From Limnohabitans sp. Rim8 (GTDB lineage: Bacteria > Pseudomonadota > Gammaproteobacteria > Burkholderiales > Burkholderiaceae_C): 64,000 nucleotides of DNA. The notes under the pieces are model-generated. The model ran no database searches. It had not been told where the DNA came from and saw nothing but the letters and a program-made list of their open reading frames with translations. The stretch covers positions 1 through 64,000 of the forward strand of contig CAMDKK010000012.1 of assembly GCA_945901045.1 (NCBI GenBank), in the 5' to 3' direction. Numbering within the stretch: the first letter of the stretch is position 1; each line of letters begins with the position of its first letter. Shown here in pieces: positions 1-8,056 of this stretch. A program made the translations under genes and the position numbers.

Positions 1-165
1 CCACTCGCGCAGGACTGCCCGATCAGATCGAGCAGCATCTGACGGTCCTTGCACGGCGTCATTTCTCCTCGTCCTCCCACAGGGCTTGGAACTTTTTTTG
101 CAACACCAGCAAGGCTGCGGCTTCGGCCAGCGCCCTCTCTTTTCTGCGCTGATCGGGGTTCTCAG
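1..165 (-). mobile_element. IS3-family transposase remnant (end of OrfA, start of OrfB)
   Basis: Two overlapping reading frames on the minus strand have the usual IS3 organisation. The tail of an OrfA contains the helical stretch ALAEAAALLVLQKKFQALW and stops at 61-59. An OrfB begins with ATG at 62-60, overlapping that stop (ATGA), and runs off the left edge with a start (MTPCKDRQMLLDLIGQ) typical of IS3 OrfB proteins. OrfA homology is only clear over about the last 30 codons; its frame is closed by a stop near 230, so most of OrfA is missing. This is either a truncated copy or the edge of an element continuing to the left. The family call rests on motif recognition. Confidence 0.7.
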
Positions 166-271
166 CACCCAACGTATTCGGGCGGGTAAATCGACGCGCT
201 ATAGGGCGTTTTATGCGTGGGTTTTATAGGGGGATGCAACCTGCGTTCCGAATGCAACTAGGTTTCAGCGC

Positions 272-858
272 TCAGTCGATGATTTTCAAAATCAAGTCTG
301 CTAGCGGCTGTATGTTCCCAAGAAATGATGCCTGCATTACGGGGTAAAGCTCAGCTTGATCCAAAGCGGAGTAATCCAAGGAATAGCCAGCTTGCTCTGC
401 TAATTGCGAAATGAAGAGTCTTTGTACTCGACCATTACCTTCTCGGAACGGGTGAATCGCATTGATCTCAGACAAGTAGTGAGCTAAACGATTGGCAAAA
501 ACTTTTGGTTCTATAAGTTGACCAAATATTTCTCAGCGGCGAGGGCGCTAAAAACTGTATTGGAGTAAGACTGGATATGGCGAACGTTGCAAAAACGACT
601 TTAGCCCCTGATGATGTCCACGCTTCTGACTTTGCCGGCCCACTCGTAAACGTCTTGGAATAGGTATTGATGAATTTTGCACAGATGCGCTAGATCGAAA
701 TAGCCTTCGACTGGGTTTTGCGTGAGTTCGAGAAGGTGAATGGCTGTAAAGTCACCTTCGTATTCATCAAGCTGGTCTTGATCCGTTATCCCAGAAGTGT
801 TCTTTAGAACAGCAGTGCCTGGGTTGCAATAGACGTCATCCGCGTCGTAGCGCGACAT
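272..858 (-). pseudogene. Fic/DOC-family toxin gene, inactivated
   Basis: Fic enzymes transfer AMP or a similar group from a nucleotide to a target protein. The C-terminal part carries the full catalytic motif HPFREGNGR. The N-terminal part (MSRYDADDVYCNPG..., then LHDVYEWAGKVR-like text) matches the start of Fic toxins. The gene is broken twice. A TAA at 603-601 interrupts the frame after VDIIRG, with the frame continuing directly as SRFCNVRHIQSY. About 85 bases later a one-base shift near 512-518 follows the residues EKYLVNL, after which IEPKVFANRL leads into the Fic motif. The start ATG at 858-856 lies inside the upstream antitoxin gene, overlapping it by 23 bp, the layout of a Fic toxin-antitoxin pair. 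No full-length product can be made. Confidence 0.88.
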
Positions 859-1030
859 ATTTGGCTTTGACTTCGTTGAGCAAATCTGTGGTCGTTTTTT
901 GCCCATCTACATAGGCCTGCAACGAGGGCTTGAGACTTTCGCTCGGACTGAGCTTTTCAATTCGCAGCGTAGCCAGCATATTGGCAACGTTTTTCAGACG
1001 TGCAGATTGATTTAGAGCTGGATTTCGCAT
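836..1030 (-). CDS. VbhA-like antitoxin of a Fic toxin
   Basis: This is a 64-residue protein upstream of and overlapping the broken fic gene. VbhA-type antitoxins block the ATP site of Fic toxins with a helix carrying the motif (S/T)xxxE(G/N). Here the equivalent stretch is ATLRIEKLSP near residues 20-29: the Thr and inhibitory Glu are present, but Gly/Asn is replaced by Lys. The rest (YVDGQKTTTDLLNEVKAKY) matches the usual second half of the family. The frame is intact although its toxin is dead, so it may act on another Fic protein or simply be decaying more slowly. The start ATG at 1030-1028 is the only suitable one. Confidence 0.75.
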   Translation of the reverse strand: MRNPALNQSARLKNVANMLATLRIEKLSPSESLKPSLQAYVDGQKTTTDLLNEVKAKYVALRRG

Positions 1031-1139
1031 GGGAAGTCCCGTGTGATTTTGAATACATTTTAACTTGCTAGAGCTTATTTGTCACTGGCTTTTAAGCAGC
1101 TAGGAAGCTTCGTTACGTGGATTTTTTGCCACGACAGGT

Positions 1140-1181
1140 GTAGCCCGAATGGGTCCTGAAGATCTAAAAAAATTGGGCTAC
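1140..1181. other. Imperfect inverted repeat upstream of the antitoxin
   Basis: GTAGCCC-G-AAT (1140-1150) can pair with ATT-GGGCTAC (1172-1181), giving a ten-base-pair stem with one bulged base around a loop of about 20 bases. It lies between the Fic antitoxin (minus) and the DUF6876 gene (plus). It could be an operator or RNA hairpin for either side. No proper T-run follows, so it is a weak terminator candidate. Nothing else is recognised between 1031 and 1301. Confidence 0.35.
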
Positions 1182-1301
1182 GAAAAATTTTGATGGAGTA
1201 CTTATCAAATCACCATGGTGATTTTTAATCGGTACCCCACCAAGCTATCGGGTTACCAAATGTCGGTTGTCCATTTGTGTGTCTGAAACAAAACTTTAGT
1301 C

Positions 1302-1706
1302 ATGCAAACAACAGTGGAAACAGATATGAAAACACACCGAGAACTTCAGCAACTTGGGTTGGACAGTTTCACAATGGCCCAGTTCACTGGCACTGTTGCG
1401 TATTACAGAATCAGTCGCAGGCATCTGTTAACAGATCGCACCAAGCACTTGGCAGAAAAGGGCGAGTGTTTTTGGATGATGGACGCCATTGCCAGTCACT
1501 TGTGCGAGATAAGCACCGAGGATTGGTTTGTGCTGGTTCGGGTTAAAGTTACAGAGGGCAGGGCAATGATGGTCTACAGGGATGGCAATGACCATGAGCA
1601 CGCCAGACAAGAGATTCCTTACACAGACTTCCCCCTGGATTCAGTCACGCTTTACGCCTGCTGGGATCAAGAGCATTGGGTCATCATGCTGCCTAGCGAG
1701 TATTGA
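1302..1706 (+). CDS. DUF6876 family protein
   Basis: The product has 134 residues and no known function. It matches the DUF6876 pattern: an early FTGT-like segment, a central block with DRTKHLAEKGECFWMMDAIASH, an IPYTDFPLDSVTLYA block and the end IMLPSEY. I recall such proteins mostly from plasmids, phages and integrated elements, which would fit the debris on this side of the window. Translation could start at 1302 or at the second in-frame ATG at 1326; neither has a strong ribosome binding site. Confidence 0.7.
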   Translation: MQTTVETDMKTHRELQQLGLDSFTMAQFTGTVAYYRISRRHLLTDRTKHLAEKGECFWMMDAIASHLCEISTEDWFVLVRVKVTEGRAMMVYRDGNDHEHARQEIPYTDFPLDSVTLYACWDQEHWVIMLPSEY

Positions 1707-2177
1707 CCTGACTTGGTCCAACCTGGATGCTGTGAAATCCGTACTGAGCCCATAGCAACCAACGCGCGTCTTGCGCGTTCATGGCTCGAACTTCTGTTTT
1801 GACAATCTGATTGCGGCCATTGACCCTGGCTCGCACTGATGCTTGATAAGTTTGCATCCAGTATTTAGCTTCCGATAAAAAAACTGATCCTGATTCGCCG
1901 ATCCATTTTCGGAAACTTTGCCAGTCAAACAGAAGGACTTGCTTGAATTGGTATCAATCAACCCGAATGCCAATCAATGGGGTTCTTGGGCTCATATGCT
2001 CACTCAGATCCATGAATTTCATCAAATCGATGCTTTGAATTAAAAGCGAGAAAGAAGAAAACGCAGCATCACTCCAACATTGCTGTAAGTTGAGTCTTAT
2101 GATTAAATTAAAATGGAAGTTAGTTGGCTTGATCAAAGCCAATTACATAAATTCAAAGGAAATCAGGAAACTCATAC
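1707..2177. other. Gene-free stretch before the Bug receptor
   Basis: I see no convincing gene here. Short minus-strand frames lack family features. The last part (from about 2090) becomes AT-rich and probably holds the promoter of the receptor gene, with the purine-rich AAAGGAAATCAGGAAA just upstream acting as its ribosome binding region. Confidence 0.4.
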
Positions 2178-3158
2178 ATGATTAACGCTTTTCAACGCCG
2201 TATTTTTCTGATGGCTGCAGCCGTAATGCTTGCGCCGAATTTTGTGGCCGCGCAAGCCGTTGAGGCTTGGCCCGACAAGCCAGTCAAACTTATTGTGCCT
2301 TTTCCCTCAGGCGGCCCTACTGATACCGTTGCAAGAATCATCTCGAATGGGCTGCAGACTTTATGGAAGCAACCTGTCGTCGTTGATTACAAACCTGGAG
2401 CGGGGACTACTTTGGGCACGAATATCGTTGCCAAATCACCAGCCGATGGCTACACCTTGGGAATGGCGATCACGGCGCTGACGATCAATCCAAGCTTGCA
2501 AGCCAATCTGCCTTATGACACCAAAAAAGATCTGGTGGGTGTGTCTCAAGTGGCGCAGGCGCATTTCGGACTCTTTGCGCATCCATCGCAGCCGTTCAAC
2601 AACATGCAGGAGCTCATCGCGTACGCTAAGAAAAACCCCAATGCACTGAGCTATGCGACACCGGGCACCGGGACTGGTACACACTTGGCGGGAGAAATGT
2701 TGGCCAACATGGCGGGCATACGCCTTCTACACATTCCCTACAAGGGCAGCGCGCCTGCGCAGCAGGACATGATCGGTGGCCGAGTCCCCTTGTTATTTGA
2801 CGTGCTGTTCTCCTCAATGCCGTTCGTCAAAGACAACCGAATGAAAGTGATCGCCTTGTCCAGTCCAAAACGCGCGGTGTCTAATCCAGAGATTCCGTTG
2901 ATCGCTGAGGTCGTACCAGGTTTCAGTGCTGTCAGTGCCATTGGGCTCATTGGGCCAGCCGGCATGCCACCAGCTCTGCTGCAAAAGATCAGCGCCGACA
3001 TAGGTCAAGTGGTACGCAGTGCAGAGGTCGTAGCTCGAATGCAGCAACTTGGCATGGAGCCAGTGGGATCGACCTCCGATCAATACAACGCGCAGATCCG
3101 TCAGGACATTGACAAATGGGCTGCCATCGTCAAGTCTGCAGGTATCAAGCTGGAATGA
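2178..3158 (+). CDS. Bug/TctC-family periplasmic substrate-binding protein
   Basis: The 326-residue protein has an N-terminal export signal of about 25 residues (RRIFLMAAAVMLAPNFVAAQA). The Bug-family opening WPDKPVKLIVPFPSGGPTD follows, then the GTGTGTHLAGEML and LLHIPYKGSAPA blocks typical of TctC receptors. Such proteins bind a small organic acid or similar molecule in the periplasm and normally deliver it to a TctA/TctB membrane pair. No such pair is nearby. The stop overlaps the start of the dioxygenase gene (ATGA), so both are translated together and the ligand is plausibly the dioxygenase substrate or a precursor. The ligand itself cannot be read from sequence. Confidence 0.93.
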   Translation: MINAFQRRIFLMAAAVMLAPNFVAAQAVEAWPDKPVKLIVPFPSGGPTDTVARIISNGLQTLWKQPVVVDYKPGAGTTLGTNIVAKSPADGYTLGMAITALTINPSLQANLPYDTKKDLVGVSQVAQAHFGLFAHPSQPFNNMQELIAYAKKNPNALSYATPGTGTGTHLAGEMLANMAGIRLLHIPYKGSAPAQQDMIGGRVPLLFDVLFSSMPFVKDNRMKVIALSSPKRAVSNPEIPLIAEVVPGFSAVSAIGLIGPAGMPPALLQKISADIGQVVRSAEVVARMQQLGMEPVGSTSDQYNAQIRQDIDKWAAIVKSAGIKLE

Positions 3159-4030
3159 TGGTGCAAAACATGGGTACTCTTCACCTTACGCCACTGCAAC
3201 CCTTCGCAGCCGAAGTCACTGGAATCGACCTGCGTGATCCGCTGACGCCCACTCAGGTCAAAGCCGTTGAAGACGCGATGGATCAATACGCGGTTCTCGT
3301 GTTTCGAAATCAGCCTTTGACACAGACCCAGCAAATTGCATTTGCCAAAGCCTTAGGACCATTGGATATGGGGCTTCGCAAGCTAAAGGGTGGGCCGCAC
3401 CGTCTTGAGTACGCCGAGTTGGCAGACATCTCTAACGTCAAAGTCGATGGCGAAGTTGCAGATCGCGAGCACGCCAAAATAGTCGGTAACGTTGCCAATC
3501 AACTTTGGCACAGCGACAGTTCGTTTCAAAAGCCTCGTGCGAAATATTCAATGCTTTCGGCAGTCACTGTGCCTAACTTTGGTGGCGAAACCGAGTTTGC
3601 TGACTTGCGAATGGCGTGGGATGAGCTTCCAGGCTGGCGCAAGCAGCAGGTCGAGAGCTTGCATGCGGTGCATTACGCGCTTCACTCGCGTTTTTTACTC
3701 GGCGACAACCAATACACCGAAGAGCAACGGAAAACCATCCCGCCGGCGATCTGGCCCTTGGTTCAAACCGATCCCCGTACCGGTCGAAAGATACTCTTTG
3801 TTGGCATCCACGCCTGTGAAATTGAGGGCATGACGATAGCCGAAGGCCGAATGTTGCTGCTGGACATGATGGAGCATGCAACACAGCGACAGTTCATCTA
3901 CCAGCACCACTGGCAAGTGGGTGATTTGGTCATGTGGGACAACACCTCCACATTACATCGGGGGCGTTGGTTTGACTTTGCTGAAAGGCGAGAGCTGAGG
4001 CGTGCAACTACCGAAGAAGTGTTCGCTTGA
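3155..4030 (+). CDS. TauD/TfdA-family Fe(II)/2-oxoglutarate dioxygenase
   Basis: This cytoplasmic non-haem iron oxygenase uses 2-oxoglutarate and oxygen to hydroxylate or cleave a small substrate. Counted from the ATG at 3155, the iron ligands are H119 and D121 (LWHSDSSF) and H268 (LHRGRWFD), with arginines about ten residues later for 2-oxoglutarate. The early segment VTGIDLRDPL is typical of the TfdA/TauD family, and the length (291 residues) is normal. The start overlaps the stop of the preceding receptor; a second ATG at 3158 is equally possible. The TfdA branch cleaves aryloxyacetates and TauD cleaves taurine, but the sequence alone does not decide the substrate. Confidence 0.9.
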   Translation: MMVQNMGTLHLTPLQPFAAEVTGIDLRDPLTPTQVKAVEDAMDQYAVLVFRNQPLTQTQQIAFAKALGPLDMGLRKLKGGPHRLEYAELADISNVKVDGEVADREHAKIVGNVANQLWHSDSSFQKPRAKYSMLSAVTVPNFGGETEFADLRMAWDELPGWRKQQVESLHAVHYALHSRFLLGDNQYTEEQRKTIPPAIWPLVQTDPRTGRKILFVGIHACEIEGMTIAEGRMLLLDMMEHATQRQFIYQHHWQVGDLVMWDNTSTLHRGRWFDFAERRELRRATTEEVFA

Positions 4031-4084
4031 CACTTCTGGTTATGTCGCCAGCGCCGATTTGGCCAAGTGCGCCTACACCTGCGG

Positions 4085-5170
4085 CTATGGCGGTGTTTTA
4101 GGTGCTTGGGGCAGTTTCAGCGGCGCCACAGGCAGGTGCTTGACCAGATCGACACGGCGGCAGCGCACCCAGTGCTGGGGCGCCATTTCACGCAGCGGCG
4201 GCAGTTCGGTGCTGCACGCCGGCTCGGCCACCGGGCAGCGCCCGGCAAAACGGCAGCCGGGGGGCGGGTTGATCGGGCTGGGCGGGTCACCGCTGAGTTT
4301 GATGCGCTGGGCTGCGCGGCTGCGCCCACCCTGCACCGTGGGCACCGCCGACATCAGCGCCACACTGTAGGGGTGTAGCGGGTTGGCAAAAAACGCCTGG
4401 CGGGGCGCCCGCTCCACGATCTGGCCGAGGTACATCACGGCAATTTCGTCGCAAATGTGTTCCACCACAGCCATGTCGTGCGAGATGAAGAGGTAGGTCA
4501 GCCCCAGCTCTTTTTGCAGCCGCACCAGCAGGTTCAGTATTTGAGCGCGAATGGCAATGTCCAGCGCCGAGACCGGTTCGTCGCAGACCACCAGCTCCGG
4601 GTTGGTGGCCAGGGCGCGCGCAATGTTGATGCGCTGGCGCTGGCCGCCCGAAAACTGGTGCGGAAAGAGTTGCTGCTGTTCTGGGCGCAGACCCACCTGG
4701 GTAAACAGTTCGGCTACGCGGGCTTCGCGCGTCTCGGGCGTGCCCACCTGCATCAGGTCCAGCGGCGCACGCACGGCCGCCCCGGCGCGCTCACGCGGGT
4801 TGAGCGAGGAGAACGGGTCTTGAAAAATAATTTGAAAGCGCCGGCGCGCCAGGCGCAACGCTTCGCCTTGCAGCGTGTCCAGCTGTGCATCGCCTAGTTT
4901 CACCTGGCCGGCGGTGATGGGTACCAGGCGCATCACGGCCAGCGCCGTGGTGGTTTTGCCCGAGCCAGACTCGCCCACCAGCGCCAGCGTGGTGCCGCGC
5001 TGAATGGAAAAGCTCACGCCGTCCACGGCGCGCACCACTTCGGCCGGCTTGAACCAACTGGCTTTGGGGCGGGGGAAGTGCACGTTCAGGTCTTGCACCT
5101 GCAACAAGGGTGCTGCTGTAGGTGTCGCAGGTGTCGCAGGCGTGTCGCGGGGTGTCATGGTGCGGCTCAT
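4085..5170 (-). CDS. Dipeptide/oligopeptide-type ABC transporter ATP-binding protein (OppF/DppF-like)
   Basis: This is the second ATPase of a peptide-type importer. Walker A is GESGSGKTT, the signature is FSGGQRQRIN, Walker B is LVVCDEP, and the C-terminal oligopeptide-transporter extension has four spaced cysteines (CRFAGRC ... C ... C). The chosen start, MSRTMTPRD at 5170, overlaps the stop of the other ATPase gene (ATGA) and gives 361 residues. An in-frame extension upstream to 5305 lies entirely inside the preceding gene and is unlikely. It is the last gene of the five-gene importer operon and converges on the dioxygenase gene across 54 bp with no clear terminator. Confidence 0.93.
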   Translation of the reverse strand: MSRTMTPRDTPATPATPTAAPLLQVQDLNVHFPRPKASWFKPAEVVRAVDGVSFSIQRGTTLALVGESGSGKTTTALAVMRLVPITAGQVKLGDAQLDTLQGEALRLARRRFQIIFQDPFSSLNPRERAGAAVRAPLDLMQVGTPETREARVAELFTQVGLRPEQQQLFPHQFSGGQRQRINIARALATNPELVVCDEPVSALDIAIRAQILNLLVRLQKELGLTYLFISHDMAVVEHICDEIAVMYLGQIVERAPRQAFFANPLHPYSVALMSAVPTVQGGRSRAAQRIKLSGDPPSPINPPPGCRFAGRCPVAEPACSTELPPLREMAPQHWVRCRRVDLVKHLPVAPLKLPQAPKTPP

Positions 5171-6204
5171 GCAGGTTGGCCCTTTGGGGCGTTGCGGTCT
5201 TGTTGCAACCAGCAGGCGCTGCGGTGTAAGGCGATGGGCGTGCTGTTGGGCAGCTCGAACATGGGGGGCACCTCGTGGGCGCAAATGGGCAAGGCCTGCG
5301 GGCACCGTTCACGAAAACCGCAGCCGGTACCCAGTTCCCAGATCGACGGCACCATGCCGGCAATCTCGGCCAGGTCGGCGCGCTCGCTTTGCTGGCTGCT
5401 GCCCAGCTCGGGCAGGCAGTTGATCAAGCCTTGGGTGTAGGGGTGGCCGGGTTGGCCGAGCACTTGCGCGGTCAGGCCGGCTTCCACCACGCGACCGGCG
5501 TACATCACCATCACGCGGTCGGCCATTTCAGCGACCGCGCCCATGTCGTGCGTGATCAGCAAAATGGCCGTGCCCTTCTCGCGCTGCAGGTCGCGTAGCA
5601 GGTCAAAAATTTGCGCCTGCACCGTCACGTCCAGCGCGGTGGTGGGTTCGTCGGCAATCAAAATATCGGGGCGGCAGGCCAGTGCCATGGCAATCATGAC
5701 GCGCTGGCGCATGCCGCCGGAGAGTTGGTGCGGGTACTCGTCCACGCGCTTGTCGGGCGCTGGAATGCCCACTTGCTTGAGCATCTCAATGGCTTGCGCG
5801 CGCGCGTCGGCCGCGTCCAGTCCGGCGTGCAGCTTGAGCGATTCACCAATCTGATCGCCCACGGTGAACACCGGGTTGAGCGAGGTCATGGGCTCCTGAA
5901 AAATCATCGAGATGCGGTTGCCGCGCACCTCGCGCATGCGTTCCTCGCTGGCCTTGACCAGGTCTTCGCCCTGAAACAGCATTTGGCCGCCGCTGATGCG
6001 CCCCGGCGGGCTGGGAATGAGCCGCAGCAAGGCCAGCGCGGTCATGCTTTTGCCGCAACCAGACTCGCCCACCACGCAAAGGGTTTCGCCGCTGTGAATG
6101 CTCAGGTCGACGCCATTGAGCACCAGCGCTTTACTGCGCCGGGTATTGAATTCCACCCGTAAATCTTTCACTTGCAGAAGGGCGGTGGTGGCTGGGTCAG
6201 ACAT
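5167..6204 (-). CDS. Dipeptide/oligopeptide-type ABC transporter ATP-binding protein (OppD/DppD-like)
   Basis: The 345-residue first ATPase of the importer has Walker [10 protein letters not shown], signature [10 protein letters not shown], Walker [10 protein letters not shown], an H-loop in LLITHDMG, and a cysteine-containing C-terminal extension ([15 protein letters not shown]). OppD/DppD and OppF/DppF act as a heterodimer on the cytoplasmic face. Its start directly abuts the stop of the permease gene upstream, and its stop overlaps the start of the other ATPase gene, so all are expected to be co-translated. Confidence 0.94.
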   Translation of the reverse strand: MSDPATTALLQVKDLRVEFNTRRSKALVLNGVDLSIHSGETLCVVGESGCGKSMTALALLRLIPSPPGRISGGQMLFQGEDLVKASEERMREVRGNRISMIFQEPMTSLNPVFTVGDQIGESLKLHAGLDAADARAQAIEMLKQVGIPAPDKRVDEYPHQLSGGMRQRVMIAMALACRPDILIADEPTTALDVTVQAQIFDLLRDLQREKGTAILLITHDMGAVAEMADRVMVMYAGRVVEAGLTAQVLGQPGHPYTQGLINCLPELGSSQQSERADLAEIAGMVPSIWELGTGCGFRERCPQALPICAHEVPPMFELPNSTPIALHRSACWLQQDRNAPKGQPA

Positions 6205-7064
6205 CAGCGCTCCCGGAGTTTGGGGTTGAGGGCATCATTCAGGCCGTCGCCAATCAGGCTGACCGCCAGCACGGTAACAAAGATGGCCGCGCCGGGGAAG
6301 GCCACTGCCCACCAGCAGGTCAACACGTATTGGCGGCTGGAGCCAATCATCAGGCCCCAGCTCATTTGGTTGGGGTCGCCCAGCCCCAAAAAGGCCAGGC
6401 CGGCTTCAAACAAAATGGCAGAGCCAATGGCCAGCGTGGCCGACACAATCAATGGCGGCAGGGCGTTGGGCAAGATCACCTGCCAGATGATGCGTGCGTG
6501 GCTGGCGCCAATGGCACGCTCGGCGCGCACAAATTCGAGGCTGCGGTATTTCAAGAACTCGGCGCGGGTCAGCCGGGCGGTGCCGGTCCAGCTCACCACG
6601 CCAATGGCCAGCGTGATGGTCAAAAGCGTGGGCGAGAACAGCGTCACCACCACCATGGCAAACAACAGCGCTGGCAGCACCTGAAAGAACTCGGTGACGC
6701 GCATCAACACGGCGTCTACCCGGCCCCCGTAGTAGCCGGCAATGGCACCGAGCGTGATGCCGATGGAGACCGACAAGAAGGCGGCCACGGCGCCTACCAA
6801 AAGCGTGGTACGCCCACCGTAGATCAGCGTGGTGAGTACGTCGCGGCCCAAATAATCGGTGCCCAATAAAGCGTCTTCAGAGAACGGTGGTGTCATGGGG
6901 GCGGCGCGAATCTCAAACGGGTCAGCACCCATGAGCCAGGGTCCGCCCAGGCTCACCAGCAACATCAGGCCCAGCATCAGCATGCCCGCAATGGCCGAGG
7001 GATTGCGCGCAAACATGCGCAGCGCCTCGCGCCAAGGGCCTTCCACCTGAAGTGTTTTTTTCAT
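6204..7064 (-). CDS. ABC transporter permease (DppC/OppC-like)
   Basis: This 286-residue inner-membrane permease begins with a short cytoplasmic arm and a first membrane helix (SAIAGMLMLGLMLLVSLGG). It has the OppC-type periplasmic stretch LGTDYLGRDVLTTLIYGGR and the coupling (EAA-like) segment ERAIGASHARIIWQVILPN. The length is normal for the DppC class. It overlaps the DppB-like gene by four bases upstream and touches the ATPase gene downstream. Confidence 0.93.
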   Translation of the reverse strand: MKKTLQVEGPWREALRMFARNPSAIAGMLMLGLMLLVSLGGPWLMGADPFEIRAAPMTPPFSEDALLGTDYLGRDVLTTLIYGGRTTLLVGAVAAFLSVSIGITLGAIAGYYGGRVDAVLMRVTEFFQVLPALLFAMVVVTLFSPTLLTITLAIGVVSWTGTARLTRAEFLKYRSLEFVRAERAIGASHARIIWQVILPNALPPLIVSATLAIGSAILFEAGLAFLGLGDPNQMSWGLMIGSSRQYVLTCWWAVAFPGAAIFVTVLAVSLIGDGLNDALNPKLRER

Positions 7065-8035
7065 GAAGTTTTGATACGCGGGTCAATCAGGCGGTAACAC
7101 AGGTCGGTCACCTGGTTCATCACAATCACCACGATCGACGAGAACAGCAGCACGCCCAGAATGGTGGGGTAGTCGCGCCGCAGCACCGACTCAAAGGCCA
7201 GCCGGCCTAGGCCGGGCCAATTGAAGACGGTTTCCACCACAATGGCGCCCGCCAGAACGTTGCCAAATTGCAAGCCCAAAATGGTGACCACGGGCAGCAC
7301 GGCGTTGCGCAGCGCATGTTTGTAAAGCACCAAGCGCTCAGGCAGGCCTTTGGCACGGGCGGTGCGAATGTAGTCGGCGCCCAGCACGTCCAGCATGGCG
7401 GCGCGCGACAGACGGCTGTACTGCGCCAGGTACACCAGGCCCAACGTGAATGCGGGCAATACGAGGTGGTGCAACACATCCACCACGTCGGCCCAGCCCA
7501 GCCCGCTGGACTGGATGCCGCGCATGCCCGACACCGGGAAGACCGGAAAAATGCTGGCCAGTAAAATAATCAGCAGCATGCCCATCCAGAATACCGGCGC
7601 CGCAAAACCCACCAGGGACATCACATTGATGAGTTGCGACAGCCAGCCGTTGGGTTTGCGCGAGGACAAAACGCCCAGCGTTGTACCAATTAAAAACGCC
7701 GTCAGCACCGAGGTCAGCACCAGCAGCAGCGTGGCGGGCACGCGCTCAAGAATCAGGTCTGACACCGGTAGGTTGAAGAAGTAGGAGTAACCCAGATCGC
7801 CGCGCACCACTTTGCCCAGGTAAATGCCCAGTTGAACGGGCAGAGGTTGGTCTAAGCCGTACATGGCGCGCAGTTCAGCTTGCAGTTTTTCGTCCATGCC
7901 GCCGCTGGCGCCGGCGATCGTTTCCACCGGGTCACCCGGCGCGGCATGAACCAGCACAAAATTGAGCACCACCACGGCAAACACCAGGGCCAGGCCCTGG
8001 GTTAGTCTGGAGGCGAGTAATTTCAGCGTCTGCAT
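7061..8035 (-). CDS. ABC transporter permease (DppB/OppB-like)
   Basis: This 324-residue permease has the family's N-terminal first helix with VLNFVLVHAAPGDPVE, the MYGLDQPLPVQLGIYLGKV segment that follows it, and the coupling segment RTARAKGLPERLVLYKHALRNA. It forms the translocation channel with the DppC-like subunit. It lies 21 bp downstream of the binding-protein gene, so one promoter upstream of the binding protein probably drives all five genes. Confidence 0.94.
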   Translation of the reverse strand: MQTLKLLASRLTQGLALVFAVVVLNFVLVHAAPGDPVETIAGASGGMDEKLQAELRAMYGLDQPLPVQLGIYLGKVVRGDLGYSYFFNLPVSDLILERVPATLLLVLTSVLTAFLIGTTLGVLSSRKPNGWLSQLINVMSLVGFAAPVFWMGMLLIILLASIFPVFPVSGMRGIQSSGLGWADVVDVLHHLVLPAFTLGLVYLAQYSRLSRAAMLDVLGADYIRTARAKGLPERLVLYKHALRNAVLPVVTILGLQFGNVLAGAIVVETVFNWPGLGRLAFESVLRRDYPTILGVLLFSSIVVIVMNQVTDLCYRLIDPRIKTS

Positions 8036-8056
8036 CCGTGCTAGGCGGTAGACAAC

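Noticed and set aside
1131-1153. A 20-base stretch (ACGACAGGTGTAGCCCGAAT) similar to one at 19280-19303
   Set aside because: Three mismatches, no extension on either side and different contexts; chance similarity is adequate.
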